A DNA stretch of 64,000 bases, from contig NZ_LMID01000013.1 of NCBI RefSeq assembly GCF_001428605.1, forward strand, positions 636,106 through 700,105. The letters run 5' to 3'. Position numbers and translations under genes: made by a program. Shown here piece after piece: positions 35,313 to 44,623 of this stretch. Under the pieces are notes generated by a model. It saw nothing but the letters and a program-made list of their open reading frames with translations, was not told the DNA's origin and did not search any database. This stretch comes from Sphingomonas sp. Root720. GTDB taxonomy: Bacteria; Pseudomonadota; Alphaproteobacteria; Sphingomonadales; Sphingomonadaceae. How positions within the stretch are numbered: position 1 is the first letter of the stretch; every line of letters starts with the position of its first letter.

Positions 35313-36647
35313 TTATTCGCGCAAAGCGCGCTTGGCCTTGCCGCGGGCATCGATCCAGCCCTTGGCGAACCAGTAGACCAGCCCGACGATCAGCCAGCCG
35401 CCGACCAGCAGATAGGGGCGCGGGTCGGCTTCGATACCGAACGCGCCCACCAGCAGCGCGCAGACCACGCCGGCATAGCCGACCCCGACCACCGTCCCGC
35501 GCGACAAGCGCAGCGCGGAACGGGCGTGGATCTCGGGATGGCGGCGCGCGACGACGGTCGCCGAATAGGCGCAGGCCATATATTTGAGCATGGTCGGGAC
35601 GTTGACCGCGAGCAGCAGGAAGATGAGGCTGGGCGGCAGCATCAGCCCCGACATGGCGCAGACATAGCCAAGCAGGATCGCCCGGTGCGGCGTGCCGAAG
35701 CGCGGGTGGATCGCGCCGATCGCGTGGGGCAACGCGCCGTTGCGGCCCATCGCGAACAGGCTGCGCGAAAAGGTGAGCGTAGCGGCGTTCATCGACTTGA
35801 TGATCGAGAAGCAGGCGGCGCCGACGATCAGCGGGATCGCCAGGTCGCCCAGCACCACCTTCGACGCGTCGAGCAGCGGCGCCTGGCTGACCGCCAGCTT
35901 CTCCGGTCCGATGAGGCCCAGGGCGGTGAGCGCGACGAGGCCGTAGACCAGCGCGGTCAGGCCGATCGCCAATGCGATGCCGAGCGGAACGTTGCGCTGG
36001 GCGTCGCGCACCTCCTCGCCGATCTCGACCGCGGATTCGATCCCAAGGAACAGGGTGATCATCAGCGGCACGACCGCGAGGATAGCGAGCGGCGGCGTAT
36101 CGAGCGGATTGCCGACCAGGGCGGGATCGAAATGCGGCAGGCCGGTTCCGACGAAGACGGCGAGGATGATCAGCAGCAGCGCCATCAGCTGCGCCTGCAC
36201 CTTCGCAGCGATCGACACGCCGACGTAGTTGAGCGCGAAGACAGCGGTGATCGTCACCGCCATCGCCGGCTTCAGCGGGATCGGGAAGACCATGCCGAGA
36301 TAGCTGACCATCACCCGCGACAGGATCGTCAGCGCACCGACATTGGCGATGACGCGCAGCCAGGCGATCATGAAGCCGACACCGGGATGGATGAAGCGGG
36401 TCGGCCATTCATAGGAGGCACCGGAGACCGGCAGAGCCGAGCCGAGATAGGCATAGGCGACCGCGAAGACGAGCATCGGTACCGCCGCCACGCCGATCGC
36501 GGCGAGCAGGCCCGATCCGGCGACCGCGGCGGTCGGCTGGAGGATCGAGAAGATCGAGACGCCGATCGCGGTGCCGGCACCGAAGGTGACGACGCCGACC
36601 AGTCCGACGCTCTTGCGCAGGGTCGCGCGTTCGGCAGGGGCGTTCAC
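35313..36647 (-). CDS. APC family amino acid permease
   Basis: A 444-residue inner-membrane protein with about twelve helices. The APC start is SVGLVGVVTFGAGTAIGVSIF with the unwound helix-1 GAGTAIG, followed by YAYLGSALPVSGASYEWPTRF and a conserved IESAVEIGEEV in helix 6. It should import amino acids with protons. The GTG start at 36647 overlaps the S10 peptidase stop (GTGA), which fixes the start and shows coupling between peptide cleavage and amino-acid uptake. Confidence 0.9.
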   Translation of the reverse strand: MNAPAERATLRKSVGLVGVVTFGAGTAIGVSIFSILQPTAAVAGSGLLAAIGVAAVPMLVFAVAYAYLGSALPVSGASYEWPTRFIHPGVGFMIAWLRVIANVGALTILSRVMVSYLGMVFPIPLKPAMAVTITAVFALNYVGVSIAAKVQAQLMALLLIILAVFVGTGLPHFDPALVGNPLDTPPLAILAVVPLMITLFLGIESAVEIGEEVRDAQRNVPLGIALAIGLTALVYGLVALTALGLIGPEKLAVSQAPLLDASKVVLGDLAIPLIVGAACFSIIKSMNAATLTFSRSLFAMGRNGALPHAIGAIHPRFGTPHRAILLGYVCAMSGLMLPPSLIFLLLAVNVPTMLKYMACAYSATVVARRHPEIHARSALRLSRGTVVGVGYAGVVCALLVGAFGIEADPRPYLLVGGWLIVGLVYWFAKGWIDARGKAKRALRE

Positions 36648-38137
36648 TTGGCGGCGACCAGGAAGGCGCGGAGATCGCGGACCAGGGCGGTGCGCGCCTC
36701 GGCGCCCAGATAGGGGCCATGGCCCGACGCATAGCCGCGGACGCTGGTACGGGCGAGCGGCACGCCGGCATGGGCCAGGACATAGTCGGCGCTGCCCAGC
36801 GGGGTCACCAGGTCATAATAGCCGGTACCGACCATCAACCGCATCGCCGGATTGCGGTTCATCGCGGCAGCAAGGTCGAGCGCATAATTCTTTCCCACGG
36901 GGACGCCCGGTCCGAAACCATAATCCCAGCGGCCGTTCACGTCGCGAAAGGCGATCGGCTCATAGGGAATATCGAGATCGACCTTCAATATCTTCGCTGC
37001 ATAATCGGCCCAGGCGCCGACGAAGCCGGGCACATATTGGCCCATCGCCGGATCGTCGGCGACCGGATCGCCGCCCGCCCCCTGCAGCGGCAGGGTGAAG
37101 CGCGCATCGTACATGCCGATACGCTCGCCCCTGTCGGCCAGCAGCAGCTTCGCGAAGGCCGGGCCCGAGACGCGCAGGTCGGCGGCGAGGATATCCTTCT
37201 CCGACAGGCCGATCAGCGCCGCCATCTCGTGCGCGACCGCCGCCTTGCGCTCGGCAGGCAGGCGTGACCCGGCATAGAGCGCCGCGAGATAGCTGCTCTC
37301 GATGAAGTGCCTCGCCGCCTCGGCCTGCCCCGCGGGCGTGCAGCCGGCCGCGGCCTTGCCGAAATGACAGGCGGTGGCGGCGAGCGAGGGGAGAATGGCG
37401 AGATAGGCGCGGTCGTCGTCGCCGCCCCGCATGTCCATCGCCTGGCCGAGCAGGACGACGCCGTTGAGCGCGAGCGCGTCCATCGTACCGGTCTGGGTCG
37501 GGCCGCCGGCCATCATCCGCGCCATCACCGCCGCGCGGACGGTGCCATAGCTTTCGGAGACGAGAAATTTCGGCGAATTGGTGCGGCCGTGGCGGCGCAG
37601 CCATTGCTGGACGACCTGCACCATCGCGCGCGCATCCTGTTCGACGCCGTAGAACTCGCTGGTCTTCCCGCCGGGAAGGACGCGGCTGTAACCGGTGCCC
37701 GGCGGATCGATCAGCACGATGTCGGCGACGTCGAGCGGGCTGTCGGGATTGGCGACGGTGGCGAAGGGCGCGACGGTGCGCGGCTTCGTCTCATCGTCGA
37801 AATCGACGCGGCGCGGCCCCATCACGCCCAGGTGCAGCCAGAGCGAGGACGAGCCCGGCCCGCCGTTGAAGGCGAAGACCACCGGCCGGCCGGTCGCATC
37901 GCGGACGTCGCTGCGCACATAGCTGGTGGCGAAGATGCTCGCACCCGGCAGGAGGAACTCCTCGACCGCCGCCGCATAGCGCAGCTTCGTGCCGCCGAAC
38001 GTCCCCTGCCCTTCCGATCGAAGGACGCGTGGCTGTGCCGGTACCTCGGCGGGCGCAGTCGCCTGGGGTGGAGCGGCGGTCGCCGGAAGTGCGGCCAGCG
38101 CGATCGCCAATCCGATCAGCGCGCGATCAATCCCCAT
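36644..38137 (-). CDS. Exported S10 family serine carboxypeptidase (copy 1)
   Basis: A 497-residue protein with signal peptide MGIDRALIGLAIALAALPAT, cleaved after about residue 22. S10 motifs: NGGPGSSSLW (91-100, oxyanion and substrate loop), PPGTGYS, and SESYG with nucleophile S196. The catalytic D and H lie near the C terminus (H in ASGHGPYL). The ATG at 38137 has GGGGAG upstream and overlaps the amidohydrolase stop by 11 bases. It removes C-terminal residues from peptides in the periplasm. Coupled downstream to the APC permease. Confidence 0.9.
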   Translation of the reverse strand: MGIDRALIGLAIALAALPATAAPPQATAPAEVPAQPRVLRSEGQGTFGGTKLRYAAAVEEFLLPGASIFATSYVRSDVRDATGRPVVFAFNGGPGSSSLWLHLGVMGPRRVDFDDETKPRTVAPFATVANPDSPLDVADIVLIDPPGTGYSRVLPGGKTSEFYGVEQDARAMVQVVQQWLRRHGRTNSPKFLVSESYGTVRAAVMARMMAGGPTQTGTMDALALNGVVLLGQAMDMRGGDDDRAYLAILPSLAATACHFGKAAAGCTPAGQAEAARHFIESSYLAALYAGSRLPAERKAAVAHEMAALIGLSEKDILAADLRVSGPAFAKLLLADRGERIGMYDARFTLPLQGAGGDPVADDPAMGQYVPGFVGAWADYAAKILKVDLDIPYEPIAFRDVNGRWDYGFGPGVPVGKNYALDLAAAMNRNPAMRLMVGTGYYDLVTPLGSADYVLAHAGVPLARTSVRGYASGHGPYLGAEARTALVRDLRAFLVAAK

Positions 38138-40232
38138 GGAAATGCTCCCCATAGCCGAAGCCGACCGCGTCGCCGCCATTGTCCCGCTGCGCGACCTTGA
38201 CGGCCGGACGGATGGCGGGCGCGGTCGTGAAGGGTTCGATGCCGAGCGCGGTGTAGATCTCGGTCGGGAAATAGACCGTCCCGCCCTTCATCACCAGGCG
38301 CGGCCGGCGGATTGCGCTGATGTCCTTTGTCGGATCGCCCGGCACCAGCACGAGATCGGCGAGCTTGCCCTTCGTTATGCTGCCGAGCCGATCGGCACGG
38401 CCAAGGAATTCTTCCGCCCCCAGGGTCGCGGCGCGCAGCGCTTCGGCCGGGGTCAGCCCCGCCTTCACATAGAGCTCGACCTCGCGCTGGACCGAGAAGC
38501 CGGTCGCGTCGTCGGTGCCGGGCAGCAGCCGGATACCCTGCTTGTGCAGCATGCCCACCGTCTCGAGCATCTTGTCATAGCCCGCCTGATAGGCGTCGGC
38601 CTCGGCCTTGTCGGCGATCGTGACGAAGGAGCGCTTGCGGTAGCGCTGGAAGCCGACCGGCATGTGCGACAGGAAATCCTCCTGCCCCATCGGCACCTGC
38701 CGCGCGCGGCTCATCATCAGCTGTTCGAGGATGACGATGGTGGTATCGAGCGCGGTACCACGCTGCTTCATCAGCCGGACGGTCTTCTGGACCCGCTCCG
38801 AATCGAGGTCGAGCGATCCGCCGCGCGCCATCGCGGTGAGGCGTAACGGGGTGCGGCTATCCTCCTCGGGGCGCAATATCCAGCCCAGCATCAGCTGGTT
38901 GAGATGCGCGATCGAGTCATAGCCGTCCTCGATCACCCGGTCGGGCGTGTCGAAGGCGGGGACATGGCCAGTGACGCGCAGACCGAGCCGGTGCGCCTCG
39001 GCGGCGATCGGCTTCACCCAGTCGGGGTTCATCGAATTGTAGATCTTGATCTCGGCATAGCCGCGGTCGGCGTACCAGCGAACGTCCTTCAGCGCTTCGT
39101 CGACCGAGGCGGGGATGAAACCGAAGCGCGCCGAATAGGGGCTGCGGCCCTCGATGAAGCCGTTGGGCTGGATGCGCGGCCAGGCGACCTGTCCGGCATC
39201 GATCTTCGTGAGCAGGTCCTGCAGGAAGCCATTGTCATTGCCCATGTCCCGGGTCGCGGTGACCCCGGCGGCGAGGTACATCAGACCGGACGGCAGGGTG
39301 GCGTGCGAATGCATGTCGTGCAGGCCGGGATAGACGGTGCCGCCCTCGCCATCGATCGCCACCTCGTCTTCGGGCACCGGCAGCCGGTCGTCGGCGATCA
39401 CCTGGGTGATCGTGTCGCGCATCACAACGACGGTCGACAGCGGCGACAGCGTGCCGCTGTCGGGATCGAAAACGCGGACGTTGCGGATGCGGACGGGAGC
39501 ATCGAAGCGGTGCGCCAGCTTCTGCTGGAGCGTCAGGGCGCGCTCGGTCTCCAGCTCGCCGCCGAGCTTGCCGAGCATCGGCACCGCCGCCTCATAGCCC
39601 TCGCGGATCGTCGTGCCGTCGCCGCCGGGACCGAACAGCGCGAACAGCTTGCGGTCCTTGTCGAGCAGCAGATAGCTGGGGTTGAGCTGGACGCCGGTCA
39701 GCCGCCAGGCGGTGACTTCGGTCGCGGCGTCGCCTTCGCCGATCGTCATCGTCTTGAGCTGTTCGAGGGCGATCTTCCCGGAGGGCAGCACCGGGATGGC
39801 GTGGTCGGGTCGGGCAAGGGCGGCGCGGGCATAGACCCAGACCGCATAGGGGCTGTCATCGTTGACGACATAGAGCGGGGCCCGCTTCGCCCTGATGTTG
39901 CCGGTATCGGCCTGGCTGCTCCACTGCGCACGGCCGCCCGACCAGCGGTAGCTCTCGTCCACCGTGCCGCCCATCAGCGACGTGCCCTTGATCGTCCAGG
40001 CGGTGGGGATGCCGCCGGCGCCGAAGGTCAGCTCCTCGCGATGCTTGGGGCCGCGGCCATTATTGTCGATCCGGTAGTCGACGCTGGCGCGGTCCCCCTC
40101 GCTGTCGACGACGACCGAACCGACCTTTTCGCCATTGGAGAGGATCGAGAACGTCTCCGTCGCGGCGAAGGCGGTGGCCGACGCGCCGAGCAGCAGCACG
40201 CCCAGGAGGGTATTGAGAAACGGCGTCTTCAC
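38127..40232 (-). CDS. Exported two-domain amidohydrolase
   Basis: A 701-residue protein: signal peptide (1-24, SATAFAA), an N-terminal beta-rich domain of about 230 residues (FSILSNGEKVGSVVVD, as in outer-membrane-associated sugar/lipid proteins), then an amidohydrolase domain. Metal ligands: H308/H310 in DMHSH, K396 in EIKIYN, H423 in VTGHVP, H443 in SIAHLN and a late D in PGTDDATG. GTG start at 40232 overlapping the preceding stop (GTGA). The fold group includes Xaa-Pro dipeptidases and carboxypeptidases, fitting the peptidase operon. Confidence 0.85.
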   Translation of the reverse strand: MKTPFLNTLLGVLLLGASATAFAATETFSILSNGEKVGSVVVDSEGDRASVDYRIDNNGRGPKHREELTFGAGGIPTAWTIKGTSLMGGTVDESYRWSGGRAQWSSQADTGNIRAKRAPLYVVNDDSPYAVWVYARAALARPDHAIPVLPSGKIALEQLKTMTIGEGDAATEVTAWRLTGVQLNPSYLLLDKDRKLFALFGPGGDGTTIREGYEAAVPMLGKLGGELETERALTLQQKLAHRFDAPVRIRNVRVFDPDSGTLSPLSTVVVMRDTITQVIADDRLPVPEDEVAIDGEGGTVYPGLHDMHSHATLPSGLMYLAAGVTATRDMGNDNGFLQDLLTKIDAGQVAWPRIQPNGFIEGRSPYSARFGFIPASVDEALKDVRWYADRGYAEIKIYNSMNPDWVKPIAAEAHRLGLRVTGHVPAFDTPDRVIEDGYDSIAHLNQLMLGWILRPEEDSRTPLRLTAMARGGSLDLDSERVQKTVRLMKQRGTALDTTIVILEQLMMSRARQVPMGQEDFLSHMPVGFQRYRKRSFVTIADKAEADAYQAGYDKMLETVGMLHKQGIRLLPGTDDATGFSVQREVELYVKAGLTPAEALRAATLGAEEFLGRADRLGSITKGKLADLVLVPGDPTKDISAIRRPRLVMKGGTVYFPTEIYTALGIEPFTTAPAIRPAVKVAQRDNGGDAVGFGYGEHFHGD

Positions 40233-40525
40233 GCGGCAGAGCCTTCCGAAGTGGCGCGCGCATGGACGTACGCCGTGGTGGCGAGATCCTGCACGACAGG
40301 GAGGAGGGACTTGTACGTCGTCATCTGGTCGGGGCTTTCGTGCCCGACGGGAATGCCGGCGTGGATTTCGCCGGCCGGACCGATGGTGGCGTCGTCCGGC
40401 CCGTGGACGATCTGCCGCGGCGGCAGCGCCTTGCCGGCCTCCGGCAGGCCGCGCATCGCCGCGATGCGGTCGGGATAGTCGAACAGCCGTTCGCCCTGTC
40501 CGACATCGTGGAAAGCAATCTCCAT
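40229..40525 (-). CDS. Unrecognised 98-residue protein inside the peptidase operon
   Basis: The frame MEIAFHDVGQGERLFDYPDR to ATSEGSAA has a good start (GGGGAAA upstream of ATG 40525), begins 15 bp after the S10 copy-2 stop... and its own stop overlaps the amidohydrolase GTG by four bases. That spacing on both sides indicates a translated operon gene. It has four to five histidines (FHD, VHGPDD, EIHAG, GHESP, YVHA) and no signal peptide. I do not recognise a family. A metal-binding or accessory role is only a guess. Confidence 0.6.
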   Translation of the reverse strand: MEIAFHDVGQGERLFDYPDRIAAMRGLPEAGKALPPRQIVHGPDDATIGPAGEIHAGIPVGHESPDQMTTYKSLLPVVQDLATTAYVHARATSEGSAA

Positions 40526-40540
40526 CGAATTTCCCCGGGA

Positions 40541-42037
40541 TCAGCGGACGAGGGCGCGGATGTCGTCGCCGATCGCCTTGGCGGTTGCCGCCACCGAATA
40601 GCCGGTGTGGCCGCCATCATAATAGCGCAGCGTAACGCGGGCGGGATCCCAGCCCGACTGGGTCGCCAGCAGCTCGGCCGCACCCATCGTCGTCTGGGTA
40701 TCGTAGGTGCCGTTGCCGATCAGGAGGCGAAAGCCGGGGTTGAGCGTCATCATCCTGGTGATGCCCTTGTAATAGGGCCAGTCGGCGAAGGGGCTGGTAC
40801 CGTCGCCCCAGCCCCAATCCTCCAGGCTGGCGATCGCGACCGCGGGGACATAAGGATCCTTCCAGTCGACCTTCAGATCCTGGCGCAGGTAGATGGGCAT
40901 GAACGTCTGCACGCCCTGCATCAGCACGTCGGCCGGGTCGGCGCCACTGCCCTTGTCGGTGATCGGTGCGGTATAGCGGGCGTCGGACCGCCCGAGCAGC
41001 AGGCCCTGATCCTTGAGCAGCTCGACCCGGTAGCGTTCCTTGGTGATCTTCAGATCGTTGGCGAGATACCAGTCGGCAGCGATGCCGCTATATTCCGCCA
41101 GGCGATCGGCGATCCGGCGCCTGTCGCCATCCGACGCAGCGTTGCCCTGGTAAAGGACGGTCAGATAGTCGCCCTTGGCGAAGCTGCGCGCTTCGGCGAG
41201 GAAGGTTTCGAGCGAGCGCCCCTTGCGATCGGCCTTGCCGTGATAAAAGCCGATCGCGGCGATCGTCGGGAGCGAAGCGACATAGCTGGTGACGTTGGCC
41301 GCACGCTGCGAATATTCGATGATGTTGGCGGCCTGCCCATAGAGGAAGATGCCGGCCAGCGGCAGCGGGACCGGGCCGTCGGCGAGTTGCCCGGCAATTT
41401 CCGCCGCGCGGTTGGTGCCGTAGCTTTCGCCGGTCAGGTAGACGGGGGACCCTTCGCGGCCATGCTGCTTCAGCCAGGCGCGGATATAGGCGGCGAACTG
41501 GGCCGCATCGGCCTTTACCGAGAAATAGGCCTTGGGATCGGTGCCCGGCGCGACCCGGCTGAACCCGGTCGAGGCGGGATCGACGAAGACCATGTCGACC
41601 GCGTCGAGCGGCGAATAAATATTGTCGACGAGGGCGAAGGTCGACGGATCGGCCTTCACATCGTCGGGATAGGCGACCCGCTTCGGCCCGATGCCGCCGA
41701 TATGCAGATATTGCGCGGCGACGATCGGCCCGCCGTTGAACAGGAACATCACCGGCCGCTTCGCCGGATCGACCTTGTCGCGGGTATAGGCGAAGCTGAC
41801 GATCTTCGCGCCTTCATTGGCGCCCGTCATCACCGATATCCCCTCGACCGTCGCGGTATAGGCGATGCTCTGCCCGCCGAACCGGCCCTTGTGCTTCGTG
41901 ACGACGGCCGGATGATCGACCTGGTCGCGAACCGGCTGCGCGCCGTCCTGCTGGGCTATCGCGGGCGCCGCGAGGGCGATGGCAAGGCCGGTCACCGATG
42001 CCAGGACGAACGGGACGAAAGCGGTTCTGATCATCAT
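40541..42037 (-). CDS. Exported S10 family serine carboxypeptidase (copy 2, altered NGGP loop)
   Basis: A 498-residue homologue of the copy at 36644. Signal peptide ends at APAIAQ (about residue 29). The nucleophile motif is normal, GES205YG, and a His occurs in DGGHTGYS near the end. However, the loop that is NGGPGSSS in copy 1 reads NGGPIVAAQY here (101-110), and PPGTGYS is replaced by PASTGFS. These positions form the oxyanion hole and substrate pocket, so specificity or activity is probably changed. First gene of the minus-strand operon; divergent from the Lrp regulator. Confidence 0.88.
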   Translation of the reverse strand: MMIRTAFVPFVLASVTGLAIALAAPAIAQQDGAQPVRDQVDHPAVVTKHKGRFGGQSIAYTATVEGISVMTGANEGAKIVSFAYTRDKVDPAKRPVMFLFNGGPIVAAQYLHIGGIGPKRVAYPDDVKADPSTFALVDNIYSPLDAVDMVFVDPASTGFSRVAPGTDPKAYFSVKADAAQFAAYIRAWLKQHGREGSPVYLTGESYGTNRAAEIAGQLADGPVPLPLAGIFLYGQAANIIEYSQRAANVTSYVASLPTIAAIGFYHGKADRKGRSLETFLAEARSFAKGDYLTVLYQGNAASDGDRRRIADRLAEYSGIAADWYLANDLKITKERYRVELLKDQGLLLGRSDARYTAPITDKGSGADPADVLMQGVQTFMPIYLRQDLKVDWKDPYVPAVAIASLEDWGWGDGTSPFADWPYYKGITRMMTLNPGFRLLIGNGTYDTQTTMGAAELLATQSGWDPARVTLRYYDGGHTGYSVAATAKAIGDDIRALVR

Positions 42038-42306
42038 GTGCGAGAGGCCCTCCGATCAGGTCACTTTATGGATGGCTTCGCGAAATGGTTATGCGAAGTT
42101 TAGCGACGTGCGGTACGCGACTGCATAGAATATTCTCCGGGCGGCAGGCGAATATACACGCCACGGCCCCGCCATGCCGTGCCGCCGCTATGACAATCCG
42201 GCGCGTCCGCAGATAATGTTGGCCGATAATCGCATTATACCCGGAAAATTTATGTTGCGCGAAAGCCGGCTCTCTCGGAACATGTTCGCAACCGGACGAG
42301 GGCCCC

Positions 42307-42786
42307 ATGACCGAAGCGCTGACACCGATCGACATCAAGATACTGGAGCAGATCCAGAAGGACGCCGCACTGTCGACGACCGAACTGGCCGAGCGGGTGG
42401 GCCTGTCGCAATCGCCCTGCTGGCGGCGGCTCCAGCGGCTGCGCGACGAGGGCTATATCACCGGACAGGTGGCGGTGCTCGACCGCAAGAAATTCGGCGA
42501 CAGCCTCTATATCTTCGCGACCTTGAAGATGGTGACCCTGAGCGACGAGCTGCGCGCCGAGTTCAACCGGAAAATCGAGAATACGCCCGAGATCATGGAG
42601 TGCCACACGATCTTCGGCGAGCGCGACGTGCTGCTGAAGATCATCGCGGAATCGCTCGACTGGTATCAGAAGTTCATCTTCCGCGTGATCTTGAAGCTGC
42701 CCGGCGTACAGGATGTCCAGTCGACGGTGACCCTGTCGGAAATCAAGCAGACCACCGCAATTCCGGTTCGCAAGACCCGCTTCTGA
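42307..42786 (+). CDS. Lrp/AsnC family transcriptional regulator (peptidase locus)
   Basis: A 159-residue Lrp-type protein: winged helix at residues 5-60 (IDIKILEQIQKDAALSTTEL, SQSPCWRRLQRLRDEGYI) and a RAM domain (ENTPEIMECHTIFGERDVLLKI, KLPGVQDVQSTVTLSEIKQT). It is divergent from the S10 copy-2 gene across 269 bp, a normal arrangement for a local regulator. It probably adjusts the peptidase/permease operon in response to an amino acid. An A/T-rich stretch at 42110-42260 is the likely shared control region. Confidence 0.92.
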   Translation: MTEALTPIDIKILEQIQKDAALSTTELAERVGLSQSPCWRRLQRLRDEGYITGQVAVLDRKKFGDSLYIFATLKMVTLSDELRAEFNRKIENTPEIMECHTIFGERDVLLKIIAESLDWYQKFIFRVILKLPGVQDVQSTVTLSEIKQTTAIPVRKTRF

Positions 42787-42918
42787 TTTTTGAGCCATCA
42801 GCCGCATGCAAGGCCGTCGCCCTTGCGACGCGCCAAGCCCTGGCTGCCGCTTGCGAACAGCTGCAAGCCGCGAGCCCCACCAGGCACGGAAGTCGCCGAG
42901 GAAACGACGTTCTGCGCG

Positions 42919-43014
42919 TCAGGCTCCGGCCGCAGTTCCGCCCTGCGCCAGCACGATCTCAACTTCACGCAGCTTGCCGATCATCCATTCCGGCTCGTGC
43001 TTCTTGCTCGGCAT
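42919..43014 (-). mobile_element. IS3-family transposase OrfA, N-terminal remnant
   Basis: The minus strand encodes MPSKKHEPEW followed by MIGKLREVEIVLAQGG, 31 codons to a TGA. This is the opening helix of IS3-family OrfA proteins (M-x-K-K-x-K-PE-x-I-x-KLREVE-x-x-x-x-Q-G). Normal OrfA continues for another 60 residues with the helix-turn-helix, and OrfB follows; both are absent. It is a decayed insertion-sequence fragment just left of the catabolic island. Confidence 0.65.
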
Positions 43015-43029
43015 TCGACGTCCCTTTCG

Positions 43030-43118
43030 GGATCCAAACTATCATAGGCGATGGACCACCCAGACGAGGACAGATCGACTTCCGGTCCGCCTGTCAGCGT
43101 TCCGATAGTTGGTGATCC
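43030..43118. repeat. Imperfect inverted repeat upstream of the OrfA remnant
   Basis: GGATCCAAACTATC (43030-43043) faces GATAGTTGGTGATCC (43104-43118), which matches except for one base and one gap, with 60 bp between. It may be part of an insertion-sequence end or a decayed regulatory hairpin. Confidence 0.45.
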
Positions 43119-43635
43119 TCTATGGGATACACGCAGTTTCTTGGAATGCGGCTGCGTTTCTCTCGATACCCGACGTCCATTTTATTGAGAGAGAATATCG
43201 TGCGCGAATCTTTCTGCCGTCAGGACACGATGATGCGCTGACCATTTTCGACCCGTTATCGCGCCAAACGGATACGCCATCATGATTGATCTTCGATGGC
43301 GCATGGCTGCATGCTCGTGCTGCTCTATACGATCGTCGGCATCGACACCGGTTTGAAGATGCCTCCGGTAATGACGTTCTGAATGGCGCTCACCCGCATC
43401 AAGTAGTTTCCGGAAGCGCGATTTCGAACATCTCGGACAGAGATCGGACGAGCCCGTTTGTGTCGCAAGAGAACTCGACGTTGCACGACGAGACAGCATT
43501 GCTGTTCCGGCAAGGCAGATGGCCATGCCGGATCATGCCGCGAGCGCCCGGCTAGGCGGGATGTTGGTCGGCGGGCCATAGCGCTGCAGAATAGATAGCG
43601 GGTGTGGGCTGCGTACGTTCGTTGGGATCGCAATT

Positions 43636-43650
43636 TTCTGCATGCCGGAA
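43636..43650. promoter_or_regulatory. Island palindrome, SDR promoter
   Basis: TTCTG-CATGC-CGGAA, one mismatch to TTCCG-N5-CGGAA, 90 bp before the SDR start at 43740. Candidate IclR-type operator. Confidence 0.5.
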
Positions 43651-43739
43651 TGTACGGATCGTCCCGTTGATAGCATGCTGCCAATCGCACATGTCATTTC
43701 CAGCGCGGCAGCGATGCAAAGTGAAGGATGGTGACGGCG

Positions 43740-44516
43740 ATGGCAGACGACCTTTTTGACGTGGCGGGCAAGGTTGCCTTGGTCACTGGCGGAACCAGCG
43801 GGATCGGCGCGATGATCGCTGAAGGATATGTCAGGCGCGGTGTCAGAACCTATATCGCAGCGCGCGACCTTGACCACGCCCGGGAAGCAGCTGCCGAAAT
43901 CGCGGTCGCGGGCGGGCATTGTGTCGGCTTGGCCGCAGACCTCCGAGAGGCGAACGGCGCTGCCGCCTTGATCGACGCGCTCAAAGCGCATGAAACGAGG
44001 CTCGATATCCTCGTCAATAATGCCGGCGCCAACAATCGCGGCCCTATCGCCGACGTCAGCGCAGAAGCTTGGGACGACGTGATGGACGTCAACTTGCGCG
44101 CACCATTCCTGCTTACACAGCAAGCCCTGCCCTTGCTACGCGCCGCCGCGAGTGCCGAAAATCATGCAAGCGTCATCAATATCGGTTCAATCGGGGGGCT
44201 GCACATCCCGAACTGGGAAGCCTATCCCTACGGCGCGTCGAAGGCAGCGATCCATCATCTGACGCGCGCATTGGCCAAGCGGCTCGGCCTCGAGCAGATT
44301 CGGGTCAACGCGATCGCCCCCGGTCCATTTCATTCGCGCCTTACCGATACCGGCTCGGAGGCGGTCAGGAAAAGTATCGAGACCTACATCCCGGTCAAGC
44401 GCGCCGGCACACCGCAGGATATCCAGGGTGCATGCGTCTTCCTCGCCTCCCGCGCTGGCGCTTATGTCAACGGATCGACCATCGCGCTCGACGGCGGCTA
44501 TATCGCGGCGCTTTGA
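43740..44516 (+). CDS. Short-chain dehydrogenase/reductase
   Basis: A 258-residue classical SDR. Cofactor motif TGGTSGIG (16-23), NNAG (93-96), N118, and the catalytic S150, Y164 and K168 in YPYGASKAA. The loop ARD after strand 2 suggests NADP or NAD use is open. The ATG at 43740 is preferred because the upstream one at 43728 lies directly on the AAGGA ribosome site. It probably oxidises a secondary alcohol of the island's substrate. It is the only left-end gene transcribed rightward. Confidence 0.92.
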   Translation: MADDLFDVAGKVALVTGGTSGIGAMIAEGYVRRGVRTYIAARDLDHAREAAAEIAVAGGHCVGLAADLREANGAAALIDALKAHETRLDILVNNAGANNRGPIADVSAEAWDDVMDVNLRAPFLLTQQALPLLRAAASAENHASVINIGSIGGLHIPNWEAYPYGASKAAIHHLTRALAKRLGLEQIRVNAIAPGPFHSRLTDTGSEAVRKSIETYIPVKRAGTPQDIQGACVFLASRAGAYVNGSTIALDGGYIAAL

Positions 44517-44623
44517 GGTCGGAGCGCAGATGTTCAAGCCCGAGGTGTAGTATACCGGCTGAGTTTGAGGCGGTCCGCGTCTCGTGTCGAGACCCACGCC
44601 ACCACACGGATGCGATCAAAGAT

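Larger units (their letters stand above)
42787..43739. other. Gene-poor junction between the peptidase locus and the catabolic island
   Basis: About 950 bp. It contains the IS3-type OrfA remnant (42919-43014), an imperfect inverted repeat (43030-43118) and one TTCTG-CATGC-CGGAA site (43636). Open frames here, for example minus 43182-43526 and plus 43286-43555, have no domain I recognise and poor codon bias. I regard the stretch as decayed mobile-element and promoter DNA. Confidence 0.5.

Noticed and set aside
43182-43690. Overlapping open frames in the left junction as genes
   Set aside because: Frames on both strands lack any known motif and normal codon bias. They lie in DNA that looks like mobile-element debris.
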